Of a stretch of 64,000 nucleotides of DNA, positions 15,671-24,719 are shown in pieces; position 1 is the stretch's first letter; every line of letters starts with the position of its first letter. Origin of the DNA: Marichromatium purpuratum 984 (GTDB lineage Bacteria > Pseudomonadota > Gammaproteobacteria > Chromatiales > Chromatiaceae); contig NZ_CP007031.1 of assembly GCF_000224005.2 (NCBI RefSeq), positions 1,351,501 to 1,415,500 of the forward strand, in the 5' to 3' direction. The position numbers and the translations under genes were made by a program. A model generated the notes under the pieces. It saw only the letters and a list, made by a program, of their open reading frames with translations. It was not told the origin of the DNA and did no database searches.

Positions 15671-18600
15671 GTGGATGGGTTGATCGTCGACCTCGAGGTG
15701 GTTCCCGCGGGCGACGAGGCGCCCGCCCGTATCTTCAAGATCGGTGCGCTGCGCCAGGGGTCCGGCGAGACGCTGGAGCTGGACACCGACGGCGGGCTCG
15801 ATGCCGCGCTGCGGCGCCTCGATGCCCTGGCCGAGGGTGCCGACTGCGTGCTCGGTCACAATATCCTCGACCACGACCTGCCGCTGTTGCGTGCTGCCGC
15901 CCCCGATCTGAGGCTGTTGCGCCTGCCGGCGATCGATACCCTCAGGCTCTCGCCGCTGGCCTTCCCCCAGGACCCCTATCACCAGTTGGTCAAGGACTAC
16001 AAGGCGGTCGCGGCAAGCCGTAACTCGCCGCTGGCCGACTGTCGCGCGACCGCGGCCCTGTTCGAAGCCGAGACCGAGGCCCTCGCCGCGCTGGGCGCGC
16101 GCTGCCCCGAGTTGCTCGACTGCTATCAGACCCTGCTCACCGAGCGCGCCGACGGCGGGCTCGGCGCCTGGTTCGCTGGCCTGACCGGGCACGCGCCACA
16201 TGCGGCGGACTGGCTGGTCGGGGCGTTGCGCGGGTTGCTCGTCGACGAGATGACGGCGGCGGCCGTCCGGGTCTGTCCCGCCGCGCTGGAGGCGCTGCTC
16301 GCCGGGCTGGTCGTCAACACCGAGCAGCGCTGGTCGCTGGCCTATGCCTTGTCCTGGCTGCTGGCGGGCGTGGGCGAGGCGGTGCTCGCGCCCTGGGTGC
16401 GCCATCAGTTCCCCGTCACCGCCGAGCTGATCGCGCGGCTGCGCGACACTCCCTGTGGCGATCCCGCCTGCGCCTATTGCGCGCAGGTCCACGACCCGAG
16501 GACTCAGCTCCGGCGCTATTTCGGCTTCGACGACTTCCGCCGCGAGCCCGAGGGCGGCAGCCTGCAACACGATCTGGTGCTCGGTGGCATGCGCGGCGAG
16601 TCGCTGCTGGCGGTGTTGCCCACCGGCGGTGGCAAGTCGCTGTGCTACCAGCTCCCGGCGCTCAACCGCTATCAGCGCAATGGCGCGCTGACGGTGATCG
16701 TCTCGCCATTGCAGTCGTTGATGAAGGATCAGGTCGACGGGCTGCTGGCGCACAACCTGCACTGCGCGGCGACGCTCAACGGCCTGCTGACCCTGCCCGA
16801 GCGCGCCGACGTACTCGATCGCATCCGGCGCGGCGCGGTCGGGCTCCTGCTGGTCTCGCCCGAGCAGTTCCGCAACCGCGCCTTCCGCGCCGCCATCGCC
16901 CAGCGCGAGGTCGGTGCCTGGATCTTCGACGAGGCGCACTGTCTGTCGAAGTGGGGCAACGACTTCCGGCCCGACTATCTCTATGTCGCGCGTTTCATCC
17001 GCCGCTTCGGCGGCGACGATGCGCCGGTGGCGCCGATCGGGTGTTTCACCGCCACCGCCAAGCCCGATGTGCTGGAGGACATCCGCGCCCATTTCACCAA
17101 GGTGCTGGGGATCGGCTTCCGCGACCTGATCGGCACGCCCCGGCGCGCCAATCTCGACTACGGGGTGCTGCCGGTCGGCGCCGCCGAGAAACCGGTGCGC
17201 ATCCATCAGCTGCTCACCGAGACCTTCCCCGAGCCCGACTCGCCCGGCGGCGCCGTGGTGTTCGCCGCCAGTCGGCGCCATGCCGAGGAGCTGGCCGACT
17301 TCCTCGTCGGGCAGGACTGGGACTGTCGGCACTTCCACGCCGGGCTGGCGCCGAACGCCAAGAAGGACATCCAGGACGCCTTCAAGCGCGGCGAGCTGCG
17401 GGTGATCGTCGCCACCAACGCCTTCGGCATGGGGGTCGACAAGCCCGACGTGCGGCTGGTGGTGCACGCCGACATCCCCGGCTCGCTGGAGAACTATCTG
17501 CAGGAGGCCGGGCGCGCCGGGCGTGACCAGCAACCGGCGCGCTGCGTGCTGCTCTACGATCCGCAGGACATCGAGACCCAGTTCGGGCTCGCCGCCCGCA
17601 CCCAGCTGAGCCTGCGCGATATCAAGCAGGTCCTCGCCGCGCTGTACCGGGTCCATGAGATACGCGGCGAGAATCGCGATCTGGTGGTCAGCAGTGGCGA
17701 GATCCTCCAGCACGCCGCGCTCGATGCCGGGTTCGACGCCGATGCCGATCACGCCGAGATCAAGGTGGTGACCGCGCTCGCCTGGCTGGAGCGCGCCGCG
17801 CTGCTCGAGCGCGATGTCAACGAGACCCGCATCTTCCCCGCGCGGTTGCACGAGCCGGATCGCGCCCGCGCCGCCGCCCGTCTCGACCGGGCGGGATTGC
17901 CGCGCCGCCAGCGCACGATCTTCGACACCGTGCTCGATTGCCTCTATGCCGCCGCGGCCGATGCGCGGATCGACACCGACACCCTGGCGCGGGCGACCGG
18001 GACCAGCGGTGAGGAAGTGACCGGGGTGCTGCGCCAGCTCGAACAGCTCGGGCTGGTGGACAACGACACCCAGCTCACGCTGTATTTGCGCCATGGCGTC
18101 AGTGGCGCGGCGAAGGGGCGCCTGGAGCGCTGTCTCGCGCTCGAACAGGCGCTGTTCGCGCTGTTGCCGGAACTCGCCCCGGACGCCGACCAGGGCGAGT
18201 GGCAGGACCTCAATCTGCCCCGGCTCACCGCGCGCCTGCGCGATGAGACCGGGCAGGACGGGCTCAGCCCGCCACGGGTGCTGCGGCTGCTGCGCGGGCT
18301 CGCGCAGGAGCGTGATGGCGACAGTCGCCAGCCCAGCGCCTTCGAGCTGGATGCCTTCAGTCGCGACCATCTCCGATTGCGGTTGCGCGGGCGCTGGGGC
18401 TGGAGGCAGATCCGTGAGTTCGGCGAGCGCCGGCGCGCGCTCGCAGCGACGCTGCTGCGCTTCCTCATCGCGCGGATCCCCGAGGGGGTCAGGCGCAAGG
18501 ATGTCCTGGTCAGCACCACCTTCGGCGAGCTGCTCGGCTGCATCGAGGGTGATGCCGTGCTCGCCGCCACCCTGCGCCCGGAGCAGCGTCGCGCGGCCAT

Positions 18601-20836
18601 CGAGCACGTGTTGCTCTTCCTCCATCAGCAGGAGGTGCTGGCGCTCAATCACGGCATGACGGTGATGCGGCGGGCGATGACCATCGCGCTTGCGCCCGAG
18701 CGCACCGGTGGCTACCAGCGCAAGGACCACGATCGGCTCGATGCCCATTATCGCGAGCGTCGCTTCCAGATCCACGCTATGCGCGAGTATGCCGAGCGCG
18801 CCCTCGACAGCGGCATGGAGGCGGCACGGACGCTGCTGGCCGACTATTTCAGCCAGTCCCGCCAGGCCTTCCAGCGTCGTTACTTCGCCGGCAAGGCCGA
18901 GGTGCTGAAGTTGGCCACCAGCGAGGCGTCGTGGCGGGCGATCGTCGAGCCGCTCAACGCGATCCAGCGCGGCATCGTCACCGCCCACGACGATCGCAAC
19001 CGGCTGGTGCTCGCCGGGCCGGGCTCGGGCAAGACCCGGGTGGTGGTGCACCGTATCGCCTATCTGCTGCGGGTGTTGCGGGTACCGGCGGCGAGCATCA
19101 TCGCGCTCACCTTCAACCGCCATGCCGCCAACCAGATCCGCCGACGTCTGTTCGACCTGGTCGGGCGCGATGCCTGGGGGCTGACGGTGCTGACTTATCA
19201 CGCCATGGCGATGCGCCTGACCGGCACCAGCTTCGAGCGGCGCGACAGCGTCGACGAGGCGTGCCTGGACGAGGTGCTCGATCGCGCCGCCGCGCTGCTC
19301 GATGGCACGGTCGAGGCCGACGGCGAGGACGATCTGCGCGAGCAGTTGCTGCGCGGCTACCGTTATATCCTGGTCGACGAGTACCAGGACATCGACGACC
19401 GTCAGTACCGCCTGGTCAGTGGTCTGGCCAGGCGGCGTGCCGAGGGCGAGCAGGATGCCGGGCTGTGTATCCTCGCCGTCGGCGACGACGATCAGAACAT
19501 CTATGCCTGGCGCGGCGGCAACAACCGTCACATCGAACGTTATCGCGAGGAATACGATGCCGAGATCGCCTATCTGGTGGAGAACTATCGCTCCAGCGGC
19601 GCCATCGTCGCCGCCGCCAACCGGCTGATCGCGACCAATCCCGACAGGCTCAAGGAGGCGCACCCGGTACGGGTCGATGCCGCGCGCGCGCAGGCGCCGC
19701 TGGGCGGGCGCTGGGCGGGGCTCGATCCCGTGGCGGCGGGGCGGGTGTGTTGTCTGCGTCTGCCCGAGCACGACCGCGCCAGCGGCAACCAGCAGGCCCA
19801 GGCCGCGCTCGGCGAGCTGCGCCGGCTGCTCGCGCTCGAGGGCGAGGGCGAGGGCGAGTGGCAGGGCTGTGCGGTGCTGGCGCGCAGCCATCGCTATCTG
19901 CGCCCGCTACAGAGCTGGTGCGAGCGCGCCGGGGTGCCCTATCACCTTGCCGCCGAACAGGGGCGGGCGCTGCCGCTGACCCGCGAGCGCGGCTTCCTGC
20001 GGGTGATCGACGCGCTGCGCGCGCTGCCCCGCGAGCAGCTGCTCGATGCCGCCGCGACAGGGACGCGGACCGCGGTGCTGGGGCTCGAGCCGCGCTGGCG
20101 GCGCTTCTTCGCCGAGGCGTTGGCGGCGCTGGCCGGCGAGCTTGGTGATTGCCAGCTCGCCCCGGCGACGCTGATCGACTGGCTCTACGACCATGCTCGC
20201 GAGATCCGCCAGCAGCCGCGCCTGGGGCTCTTCCTCGGCACGGTGCACGCGGCCAAGGGGTTGGAGTTCCGCCATCTGGTGCTGCTCGATGGTGATTGGC
20301 GCGCGACGCCCGAGGCGATCGAGGAGATGCGCCGACTCTATTACGTCGGTATGACCCGTGCTCGCGAGACCCTGACGCTGTGCGCCATCGGCGCGGGGAA
20401 CCCCTGTCTCGATGCGCTCGGCGAGGGGCTGTTCGAGCGCCAGGTGCGGCTCGCGCACGCCCCCGAGCTGGAGGTGTGTTATCAGCCCCTGGGGTTGCAG
20501 GAGATCGATCTCGGCTATCCGGGGCGCCAGCCCGAGGGGGCGCCGATCCATGCCGCGATCGCCGCGATCGTGCCGGGCGAGCGGTTGTTCCTCGATTCCG
20601 AGGGGGAGCGGTATTTGCTGCGCCGCGCCGATGGTCAGGTAGTCGGGCGGACCGCGCGGGCCTTCCGGCTGGGGCTGGTCGATCCGGTCTGCGAGGTCGT
20701 CGCCATCATCCGCCGCGAGGCCGAGGACAGCGAGCCACCATTCCGCAGCAAGCTGCGCTGCACGCGCTGGGAGGTGGTGGTGCCGCGGCTGATCGGTCGG
20801 CCGCAGAGGCGGGTGGCGGCGCTGTCGGTGGGTTGA
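15671..20836 (+). CDS. Fused 3'-5' exonuclease / RecQ-type helicase / UvrD-type helicase
   Basis: 1721 residues from a GTG at 15671, chosen because AGGAG lies 11 bases upstream; an earlier GTG at 15623 is in frame. Residues 1-135 form a DEDD exonuclease domain: Asp7 and Glu9 (VDLEVV), His68/Asp69 (GHNILDHDLPLL), and Asp123 (NSPLADCRA). A RecQ-type SF2 helicase follows: Walker A Lys322 (LPTGGGKSLCYQLP), DEAH at 420-423, the TATAKPDV motif, and the motif VI region YLQEAGRAGRDQ. After a long middle region comes an SF1A UvrD/PcrA-like helicase: Walker A Lys1121 (LAGPGSGKTRVV), DEYQD at 1236, GDDDQNIYAWRG, VHAAKGLEF and LYYVGMTRAR. All three active sites look intact. The gene stands alone between two repeat modules. 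It may act in DNA repair or defence; which is unknown. Confidence 0.9.
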   Translation: MDGLIVDLEVVPAGDEAPARIFKIGALRQGSGETLELDTDGGLDAALRRLDALAEGADCVLGHNILDHDLPLLRAAAPDLRLLRLPAIDTLRLSPLAFPQDPYHQLVKDYKAVAASRNSPLADCRATAALFEAETEALAALGARCPELLDCYQTLLTERADGGLGAWFAGLTGHAPHAADWLVGALRGLLVDEMTAAAVRVCPAALEALLAGLVVNTEQRWSLAYALSWLLAGVGEAVLAPWVRHQFPVTAELIARLRDTPCGDPACAYCAQVHDPRTQLRRYFGFDDFRREPEGGSLQHDLVLGGMRGESLLAVLPTGGGKSLCYQLPALNRYQRNGALTVIVSPLQSLMKDQVDGLLAHNLHCAATLNGLLTLPERADVLDRIRRGAVGLLLVSPEQFRNRAFRAAIAQREVGAWIFDEAHCLSKWGNDFRPDYLYVARFIRRFGGDDAPVAPIGCFTATAKPDVLEDIRAHFTKVLGIGFRDLIGTPRRANLDYGVLPVGAAEKPVRIHQLLTETFPEPDSPGGAVVFAASRRHAEELADFLVGQDWDCRHFHAGLAPNAKKDIQDAFKRGELRVIVATNAFGMGVDKPDVRLVVHADIPGSLENYLQEAGRAGRDQQPARCVLLYDPQDIETQFGLAARTQLSLRDIKQVLAALYRVHEIRGENRDLVVSSGEILQHAALDAGFDADADHAEIKVVTALAWLERAALLERDVNETRIFPARLHEPDRARAAARLDRAGLPRRQRTIFDTVLDCLYAAAADARIDTDTLARATGTSGEEVTGVLRQLEQLGLVDNDTQLTLYLRHGVSGAAKGRLERCLALEQALFALLPELAPDADQGEWQDLNLPRLTARLRDETGQDGLSPPRVLRLLRGLAQERDGDSRQPSAFELDAFSRDHLRLRLRGRWGWRQIREFGERRRALAATLLRFLIARIPEGVRRKDVLVSTTFGELLGCIEGDAVLAATLRPEQRRAAIEHVLLFLHQQEVLALNHGMTVMRRAMTIALAPERTGGYQRKDHDRLDAHYRERRFQIHAMREYAERALDSGMEAARTLLADYFSQSRQAFQRRYFAGKAEVLKLATSEASWRAIVEPLNAIQRGIVTAHDDRNRLVLAGPGSGKTRVVVHRIAYLLRVLRVPAASIIALTFNRHAANQIRRRLFDLVGRDAWGLTVLTYHAMAMRLTGTSFERRDSVDEACLDEVLDRAAALLDGTVEADGEDDLREQLLRGYRYILVDEYQDIDDRQYRLVSGLARRRAEGEQDAGLCILAVGDDDQNIYAWRGGNNRHIERYREEYDAEIAYLVENYRSSGAIVAAANRLIATNPDRLKEAHPVRVDAARAQAPLGGRWAGLDPVAAGRVCCLRLPEHDRASGNQQAQAALGELRRLLALEGEGEGEWQGCAVLARSHRYLRPLQSWCERAGVPYHLAAEQGRALPLTRERGFLRVIDALRALPREQLLDAAATGTRTAVLGLEPRWRRFFAEALAALAGELGDCQLAPATLIDWLYDHAREIRQQPRLGLFLGTVHAAKGLEFRHLVLLDGDWRATPEAIEEMRRLYYVGMTRARETLTLCAIGAGNPCLDALGEGLFERQVRLAHAPELEVCYQPLGLQEIDLGYPGRQPEGAPIHAAIAAIVPGERLFLDSEGERYLLRRADGQVVGRTARAFRLGLVDPVCEVVAIIRREAEDSEPPFRSKLRCTRWEVVVPRLIGRPQRRVAALSVG

Positions 20837-20917
20837 TCGCGCGGGGCACCAGGGGTGCTGCCCCGCGCCGGTCGGTGTCTCAGGGTTGCGGCATCATGCC
20901 CATACCGCCGGGGGATT

Positions 20918-20947
20918 GAACCGCGATGACGCGAAGGACACGAAGGG
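20918..20947. repeat. Terminal inverted-repeat motif copy
   Basis: GAACCGCGATGACGCGAAGG and following bases, 81 bases after the helicase stop, repeat the left-end motif of elements A and B. Confidence 0.75.
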
Positions 20948-20956
20948 TTTGAAAGT

Positions 20957-20985
20957 GTTGGGTTGCCGTTGGCAACCCAACCTAC
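20957..20985 (-). repeat. REP-like hairpin, reverse orientation
   Basis: GTTGGGTTGCC (20957-20967) and GGCAACCCAAC (20971-20981) form an 11-bp perfect stem, followed by CTAC (complement of the GTAG head). The stem sequence is identical to the hairpins inside elements A and B. Confidence 0.7.
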
Positions 20986-20990
20986 GACGC

Positions 20991-21031
20991 TGAGCGATCG
21001 ACAGGGAAGTGAACCGCGATGACGCGAAGGG
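20991..21031. repeat. Left edge of repeat module B with inverted-repeat motif
   Basis: TGAGCGATCGACAGGGAAGT and following bases repeat 14975-15001. The GAACCGCGATGACGCGAAGG motif begins at 21011 and is cut short by GGTGGGC sequence. Confidence 0.75.
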
Positions 21032-21043
21032 TGGGCAACGATC

Positions 21044-21073
21044 GTAGGGTGGGCAAAGTGCAGCGTGCCCACC
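21044..21073 (+). repeat. REP-like hairpin (GTAG head)
   Basis: GTAG (21044-21047), GGTGGGCA (21048-21055), loop, TGCCCACC (21066-21073). It corresponds to 15019-15048 in module A. Confidence 0.7.
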
Positions 21074-21095
21074 GTGTGCCAGCCGCCAGAAGATT

Positions 21096-21414
21096 GAACC
21101 GCGATGAGGCGAAGGACGCGAAGGGATTTCGTAAGGTGGACAAAGGCGCCGTTGTTCCAGGATGGCGTCCCGCTCCCCGCCGCCAGCTGTAGGTTGGGTT
21201 GCCGTCGGCAACCCAACACCGGCGCCGTTGCCCGATGATGGCGCGCCGATGCCGGGTGACACGTCCACGGGCGTTCCCAGCTCGTCGACTGAGCGGTGCG
21301 CGGACGAGACGTCGAGCCCGGGTTGATCGCAATCTCTTCGGATCGAATCCCCCCAACCCCCTTTGACCAAAGGGGGCTTTCAAGCCCTTTGCGTCCTTCG
21401 CGTCATCGCGGTTC
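21096..21414. mobile_element. 319-bp element B with terminal inverted repeats
   Basis: A direct-orientation copy of 15113-15431, the same length with about ten substitutions by eye. The terminal inverted repeats lie at 21096-21126 and 21385-21414. A GTAG-headed hairpin is inside at 21189-21217. Together with its left neighbour sequence it forms a repeat module of about 480 bases matching the one before the helicase gene. Confidence 0.65.
21189..21217 (+). repeat. REP-like hairpin (GTAG head) inside element B
   Basis: GTAG (21189-21192) and an 11-bp stem, GTTGGGTTGCC and GGCAACCCAAC, with loop GTC. It is the same as 15206-15234 apart from one loop base. Confidence 0.7.
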
Positions 21415-21422
21415 GATCTCCT

Positions 21423-21471
21423 GGCGGCTGGCGGCTGGCGGCTGGCGGCTGGCGGCTGGCGGCTGGCGGCT
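21423..21471. repeat. Heptanucleotide tandem array (GGCGGCT x7)
   Basis: Seven perfect GGCGGCT units, 8 bases after element B and five bases before the lipoprotein stop codon (convergent). Confidence 0.95.
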
Positions 21472-21476
21472 CCGAC

Positions 21477-21944
21477 CTACCCGTTGCGGGAGATGCGGAT
21501 GCTGAAGTCGATGCGCTCGCCGCGTCGCGCCGAGGCGCGGGGCTGGAAGGGGCGGATCAGCCAGACGGTCGGGGCGCTGGCCTCGAGGGTGGCGGTACGG
21601 CCCTCGAACTCGCCGCGGAAGACCGCGCTGCCGCGACTGTCGGAGCTGTCGTGGACGTTGAAATAGGCGTTTTGGCTGGCGCTCTCCATGGTCACCACCA
21701 GGCGCTCGCCGGGGGCGCTGCGGACGGCGTAGGCGGGGCTGGCGTAGCCATCGATGCGGCCTTGCAAGTACACGGGGCCGCTCCTGGAGGGCGACTGGAC
21801 CTCGACCAGGGTCTCGTCTGGACCGAGCAGGCGCTGGATCGAGGTGTTGGTGACTTCGCGCTCGGTGGTGGTGGGGATGGTGGTGCCGCAACCGGTGACG
21901 AGCGCGAGCAGTGACAGTGTGACGAGCAGGTTGAACGGACGCAT
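21477..21944 (-). CDS. Putative lipoprotein
   Basis: 155 residues. An N-terminal signal peptide ends in the lipobox LVTGC, with Cys19 as the lipidated residue, so the protein should be membrane-anchored outside the cytoplasm. The rest is beta-rich with Tyr and Ser: VYLQGRIDGYASPAYAV, LVVTMESASQNAYFNVHD and APTVWLIRPFQPRASARRGE. This resembles small jelly-roll or pre-peptidase-C-like domains of periplasmic proteins. I cannot name the family. The 3' end almost touches a heptamer array and element B. Upstream, 180 bases without a gene separate it from the NUDIX gene on the same strand. Confidence 0.75.
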   Translation of the reverse strand: MRPFNLLVTLSLLALVTGCGTTIPTTTEREVTNTSIQRLLGPDETLVEVQSPSRSGPVYLQGRIDGYASPAYAVRSAPGERLVVTMESASQNAYFNVHDSSDSRGSAVFRGEFEGRTATLEASAPTVWLIRPFQPRASARRGERIDFSIRISRNG

Positions 21945-22124
21945 CTCGATTGTGCTCCTTGTTGGTCGATGAGGCGGGGCTTGGCGCGTAGACGGGGCTG
22001 AGAATTGGCCCGCCGATGGCGTCGATCAAGCGCTGTCCGTCGGTTCCCGATCGAGCTGTCACGGCAGTGGCGCAAGGTGCGCGTGCGTCGCGCTGTCACG
22101 CTGGTCTCTGGCCGGGGCCGGCGG

Positions 22125-22565
22125 TCAACCGAGACGTGGCGGCGGCAGGGTGCCGACCAGGCGGAAGCGACGATAGTCGGTGAGGATCTCGGCGTGATCG
22201 AAGGCGAGCCGTTCGGGAAGCGCATCGGGATCGAACAGCTCGATCCCCTTGGCGTCATCACGGGCCTCGGGCTCGCCGCTGGCGGTGGCGATATAGACTG
22301 CGCTGGCGGTATGAGCGCGCGGGTCGCGTAGTGGCGCCGAATAGACGCCGAGCAGCGCCTGGAGTTCGACGTTCAGGGCGGTCTCCTCCAGTGCCTCGCG
22401 GATCGCAGCGTGCTCGACCCGTTCGCCGGGATCGACGAAGCCACCGGGGATGGCCCAGCCGTGGGGCGGGTTGCGCCGCTCGATCAACACGATCGGACGC
22501 TCGGGCCGGTCGATCAGCTCGATGATGACGTCGACGGTGAGTAGCGGGGTGACGGGTGCGGGCAT
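22125..22565 (-). CDS. NUDIX hydrolase
   Basis: 146 residues. The NUDIX box is complete: Gly42, Glu48, Arg56-Glu57, Glu60-Glu61 in [20 protein letters not shown], followed by TALNV, giving the GX5EX7REUXEEXGU pattern. The rest ([17 protein letters not shown] before the box, [20 protein letters not shown] after) resembles ADP-ribose or NAD-related pyrophosphatases. It is likely a cytoplasmic magnesium-dependent house-cleaning hydrolase of nucleoside diphosphate derivatives. The precise substrate is not determined. It is encoded 22 bases downstream of the DUF808 gene on the same strand and probably shares its mRNA. Confidence 0.9.
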   Translation of the reverse strand: MPAPVTPLLTVDVIIELIDRPERPIVLIERRNPPHGWAIPGGFVDPGERVEHAAIREALEETALNVELQALLGVYSAPLRDPRAHTASAVYIATASGEPEARDDAKGIELFDPDALPERLAFDHAEILTDYRRFRLVGTLPPPRLG

Positions 22566-22587
22566 CGTTGACCTTTCTGGGTTGGGG

Positions 22588-23523
<936 letters not shown>

Positions 23524-23629
23524 GGTGACGGGTCCCCCGGTGGCGAGCGGCCAAAGTGGCTATTTGACATGCGTCATTCGCTTGTGTCGAGAGAGCGGCG
23601 AAAATCCAAAGTTAATCTGATAAAAGTCC

Positions 23630-23643
23630 TTGATAGAGATCAT
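23630..23643 (+). promoter_or_regulatory. FNR-like box at the ubiT start
   Basis: TTGATAGAGATCAT matches nine of the ten fixed positions of the FNR/ANR consensus TTGATNNNNATCAA. It ends 7 bases before the likely ubiT ATG, which is unusual for activation. Confidence 0.45.
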
Positions 23644-23650
23644 TACCACC

Positions 23651-24121
23651 ATGTCGTCTGTCCTTCCCCCCCGTCTGCTGCGTCCGCTCTCTCTGCCGCT
23701 GCGCCTGATGCCGACGACCTTCCACAGCCGCGCGCTGGCGCGCATCCTCAACCAGGTGATGAAGGAGGCCATCGCTGATGGCGAACTCGACTTCCTCGAG
23801 GGCCGTCAAGTCGCCATCGAGATCGCCGACATGGGTGTGCGTTATCGCCTCGGTTTCGAGAATGGTCGTATCCAGGGCTATGGCGAGCAGCGTCCGGCCG
23901 ACGCCAGCATCGCCGGCGACACCCGCGAGTTCATGATGCTGGCGGCGCGTCAGGAGGACGCCGACACCCTGTTCTTCCAGCGTCGGCTGCGGATGTCGGG
24001 CAGCACCGAACTCGGACTGTATCTGAAGAACTTCCTCGATGCCTTCGAGCCGCCGGAGCGCTGGCAGCCGCTGACCCGCGCGATCGACCGCATGGCCGGG
24101 GTACGCTTCCCCGGCCACTGA
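23651..24121 (+). CDS. ubiT: UbiT, SCP2-domain accessory factor of O2-independent ubiquinone synthesis
   Basis: 156 residues from ATG 23651. The SCP2 lipid-binding fold is recognisable from KEAIADGELDFLEGRQVAIEI to the C-terminus. Hallmarks shared with E. coli UbiT (YhbT) are DGELDFLEGR, REFMMLAARQEDADTLFFQRRL and GSTELGLYLKNFLDAFE. UbiT cooperates with the UbiU-UbiV hydroxylase in making ubiquinone without oxygen; ubiU and ubiV are in this window about 8-10 kb away. The N-terminal length at this start matches the E. coli protein. No good Shine-Dalgarno is visible, and an in-frame ATG at 23708 is an alternative if transcription starts inside the ORF. Confidence 0.9.
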   Translation: MSSVLPPRLLRPLSLPLRLMPTTFHSRALARILNQVMKEAIADGELDFLEGRQVAIEIADMGVRYRLGFENGRIQGYGEQRPADASIAGDTREFMMLAARQEDADTLFFQRRLRMSGSTELGLYLKNFLDAFEPPERWQPLTRAIDRMAGVRFPGH

Positions 24122-24144
24122 GCCGGTCCCTCGTCGCAGGCGTG

Positions 24145-24181
24145 AAAACGCCCCGTCAGGCTTGGCCTGACGGGGCGTTTT
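24145..24181. terminator. Bidirectional terminator between ubiT and usp
   Basis: A perfect 17-bp stem, AAAACGCCCCGTCAGGC (24145-24161) and its inverse (24165-24181), with loop TTG. The outer A and T runs make it a terminator in both directions, as suits the convergent ubiT and usp genes. Confidence 0.92.
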
Positions 24182-24221
24182 CGTTGTGATGCCGTGCTGG
24201 CGCCGTCCCTGGCGCATCCTC

Positions 24222-24719
24222 TCAGTGGTTGGGCACGATCAGCACCGGGATCGGGCTGTTGTGCAACACCTTGCGAGCGGTCGAGCCGATCGCACCCAGT
24301 CCCATCTGTGCATGGGTACGGGTGCCGAGCACGATCAGATCGGCCTCGCGCGCCTGGGCCACCCGGAGGATCTCCTCCGAGGGCAGGCCGCTGGCCACTT
24401 CCAGCGCCTCGACGATCTCCGATTCGGCGTCGCACGAACCGGGAACCTCGGCGCAGTACTTGGCCAGGCGCTTGTGGAGGGTGGCGAGCACCTCCTTGAG
24501 CACCTCCTGCTCGTGCTGCTTCATGTTCATGTCCGGCAGATAGGCGCCGACCACCGTCTGGCCGGTGCTGCCCATCGGCTCGACCACGTGTAGCATGGTG
24601 ATCCGCGCGCCGGTGCTCTTGGCCAGTGCCACGGCGTTGTGGAACACCGGACGGGTGTGGGTGCCGAAGTCCGATGCGTAGAGGATGTGCTGATAGATCG
24701 GCATCTGGTTCGTCATCAT
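24222..24719 (-). CDS. Universal stress protein (UspA family) of the TRAP operon
   Basis: 165 residues with the Usp fold: N-terminal YQHILYASDF, LHVVEP and the C-terminal nucleotide-binding motif GTRTHAQMGLGAIGSTARKVL (G-2X-G-9X-G(S/T)-like spacing), then PIPVLIV. It is therefore likely an ATP-binding type. The start codon overlaps the dctM stop in an ATGA junction (24716-24719), so it is translationally coupled to the TRAP permease. An equivalent arrangement is known for TeaD with the ectoine TRAP transporter TeaABC of Halomonas, where the Usp modulates uptake. A similar role here is inference from gene order. Confidence 0.93.
   Translation of the reverse strand: MMTNQMPIYQHILYASDFGTHTRPVFHNAVALAKSTGARITMLHVVEPMGSTGQTVVGAYLPDMNMKQHEQEVLKEVLATLHKRLAKYCAEVPGSCDAESEIVEALEVASGLPSEEILRVAQAREADLIVLGTRTHAQMGLGAIGSTARKVLHNSPIPVLIVPNH

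Noticed and set aside
15542-19891. 1449-codon reverse ORF across the helicase gene
   Set aside because: It is a shadow of the high-GC helicase frame; it has no domain signatures, while the forward frame has three complete enzyme domains.
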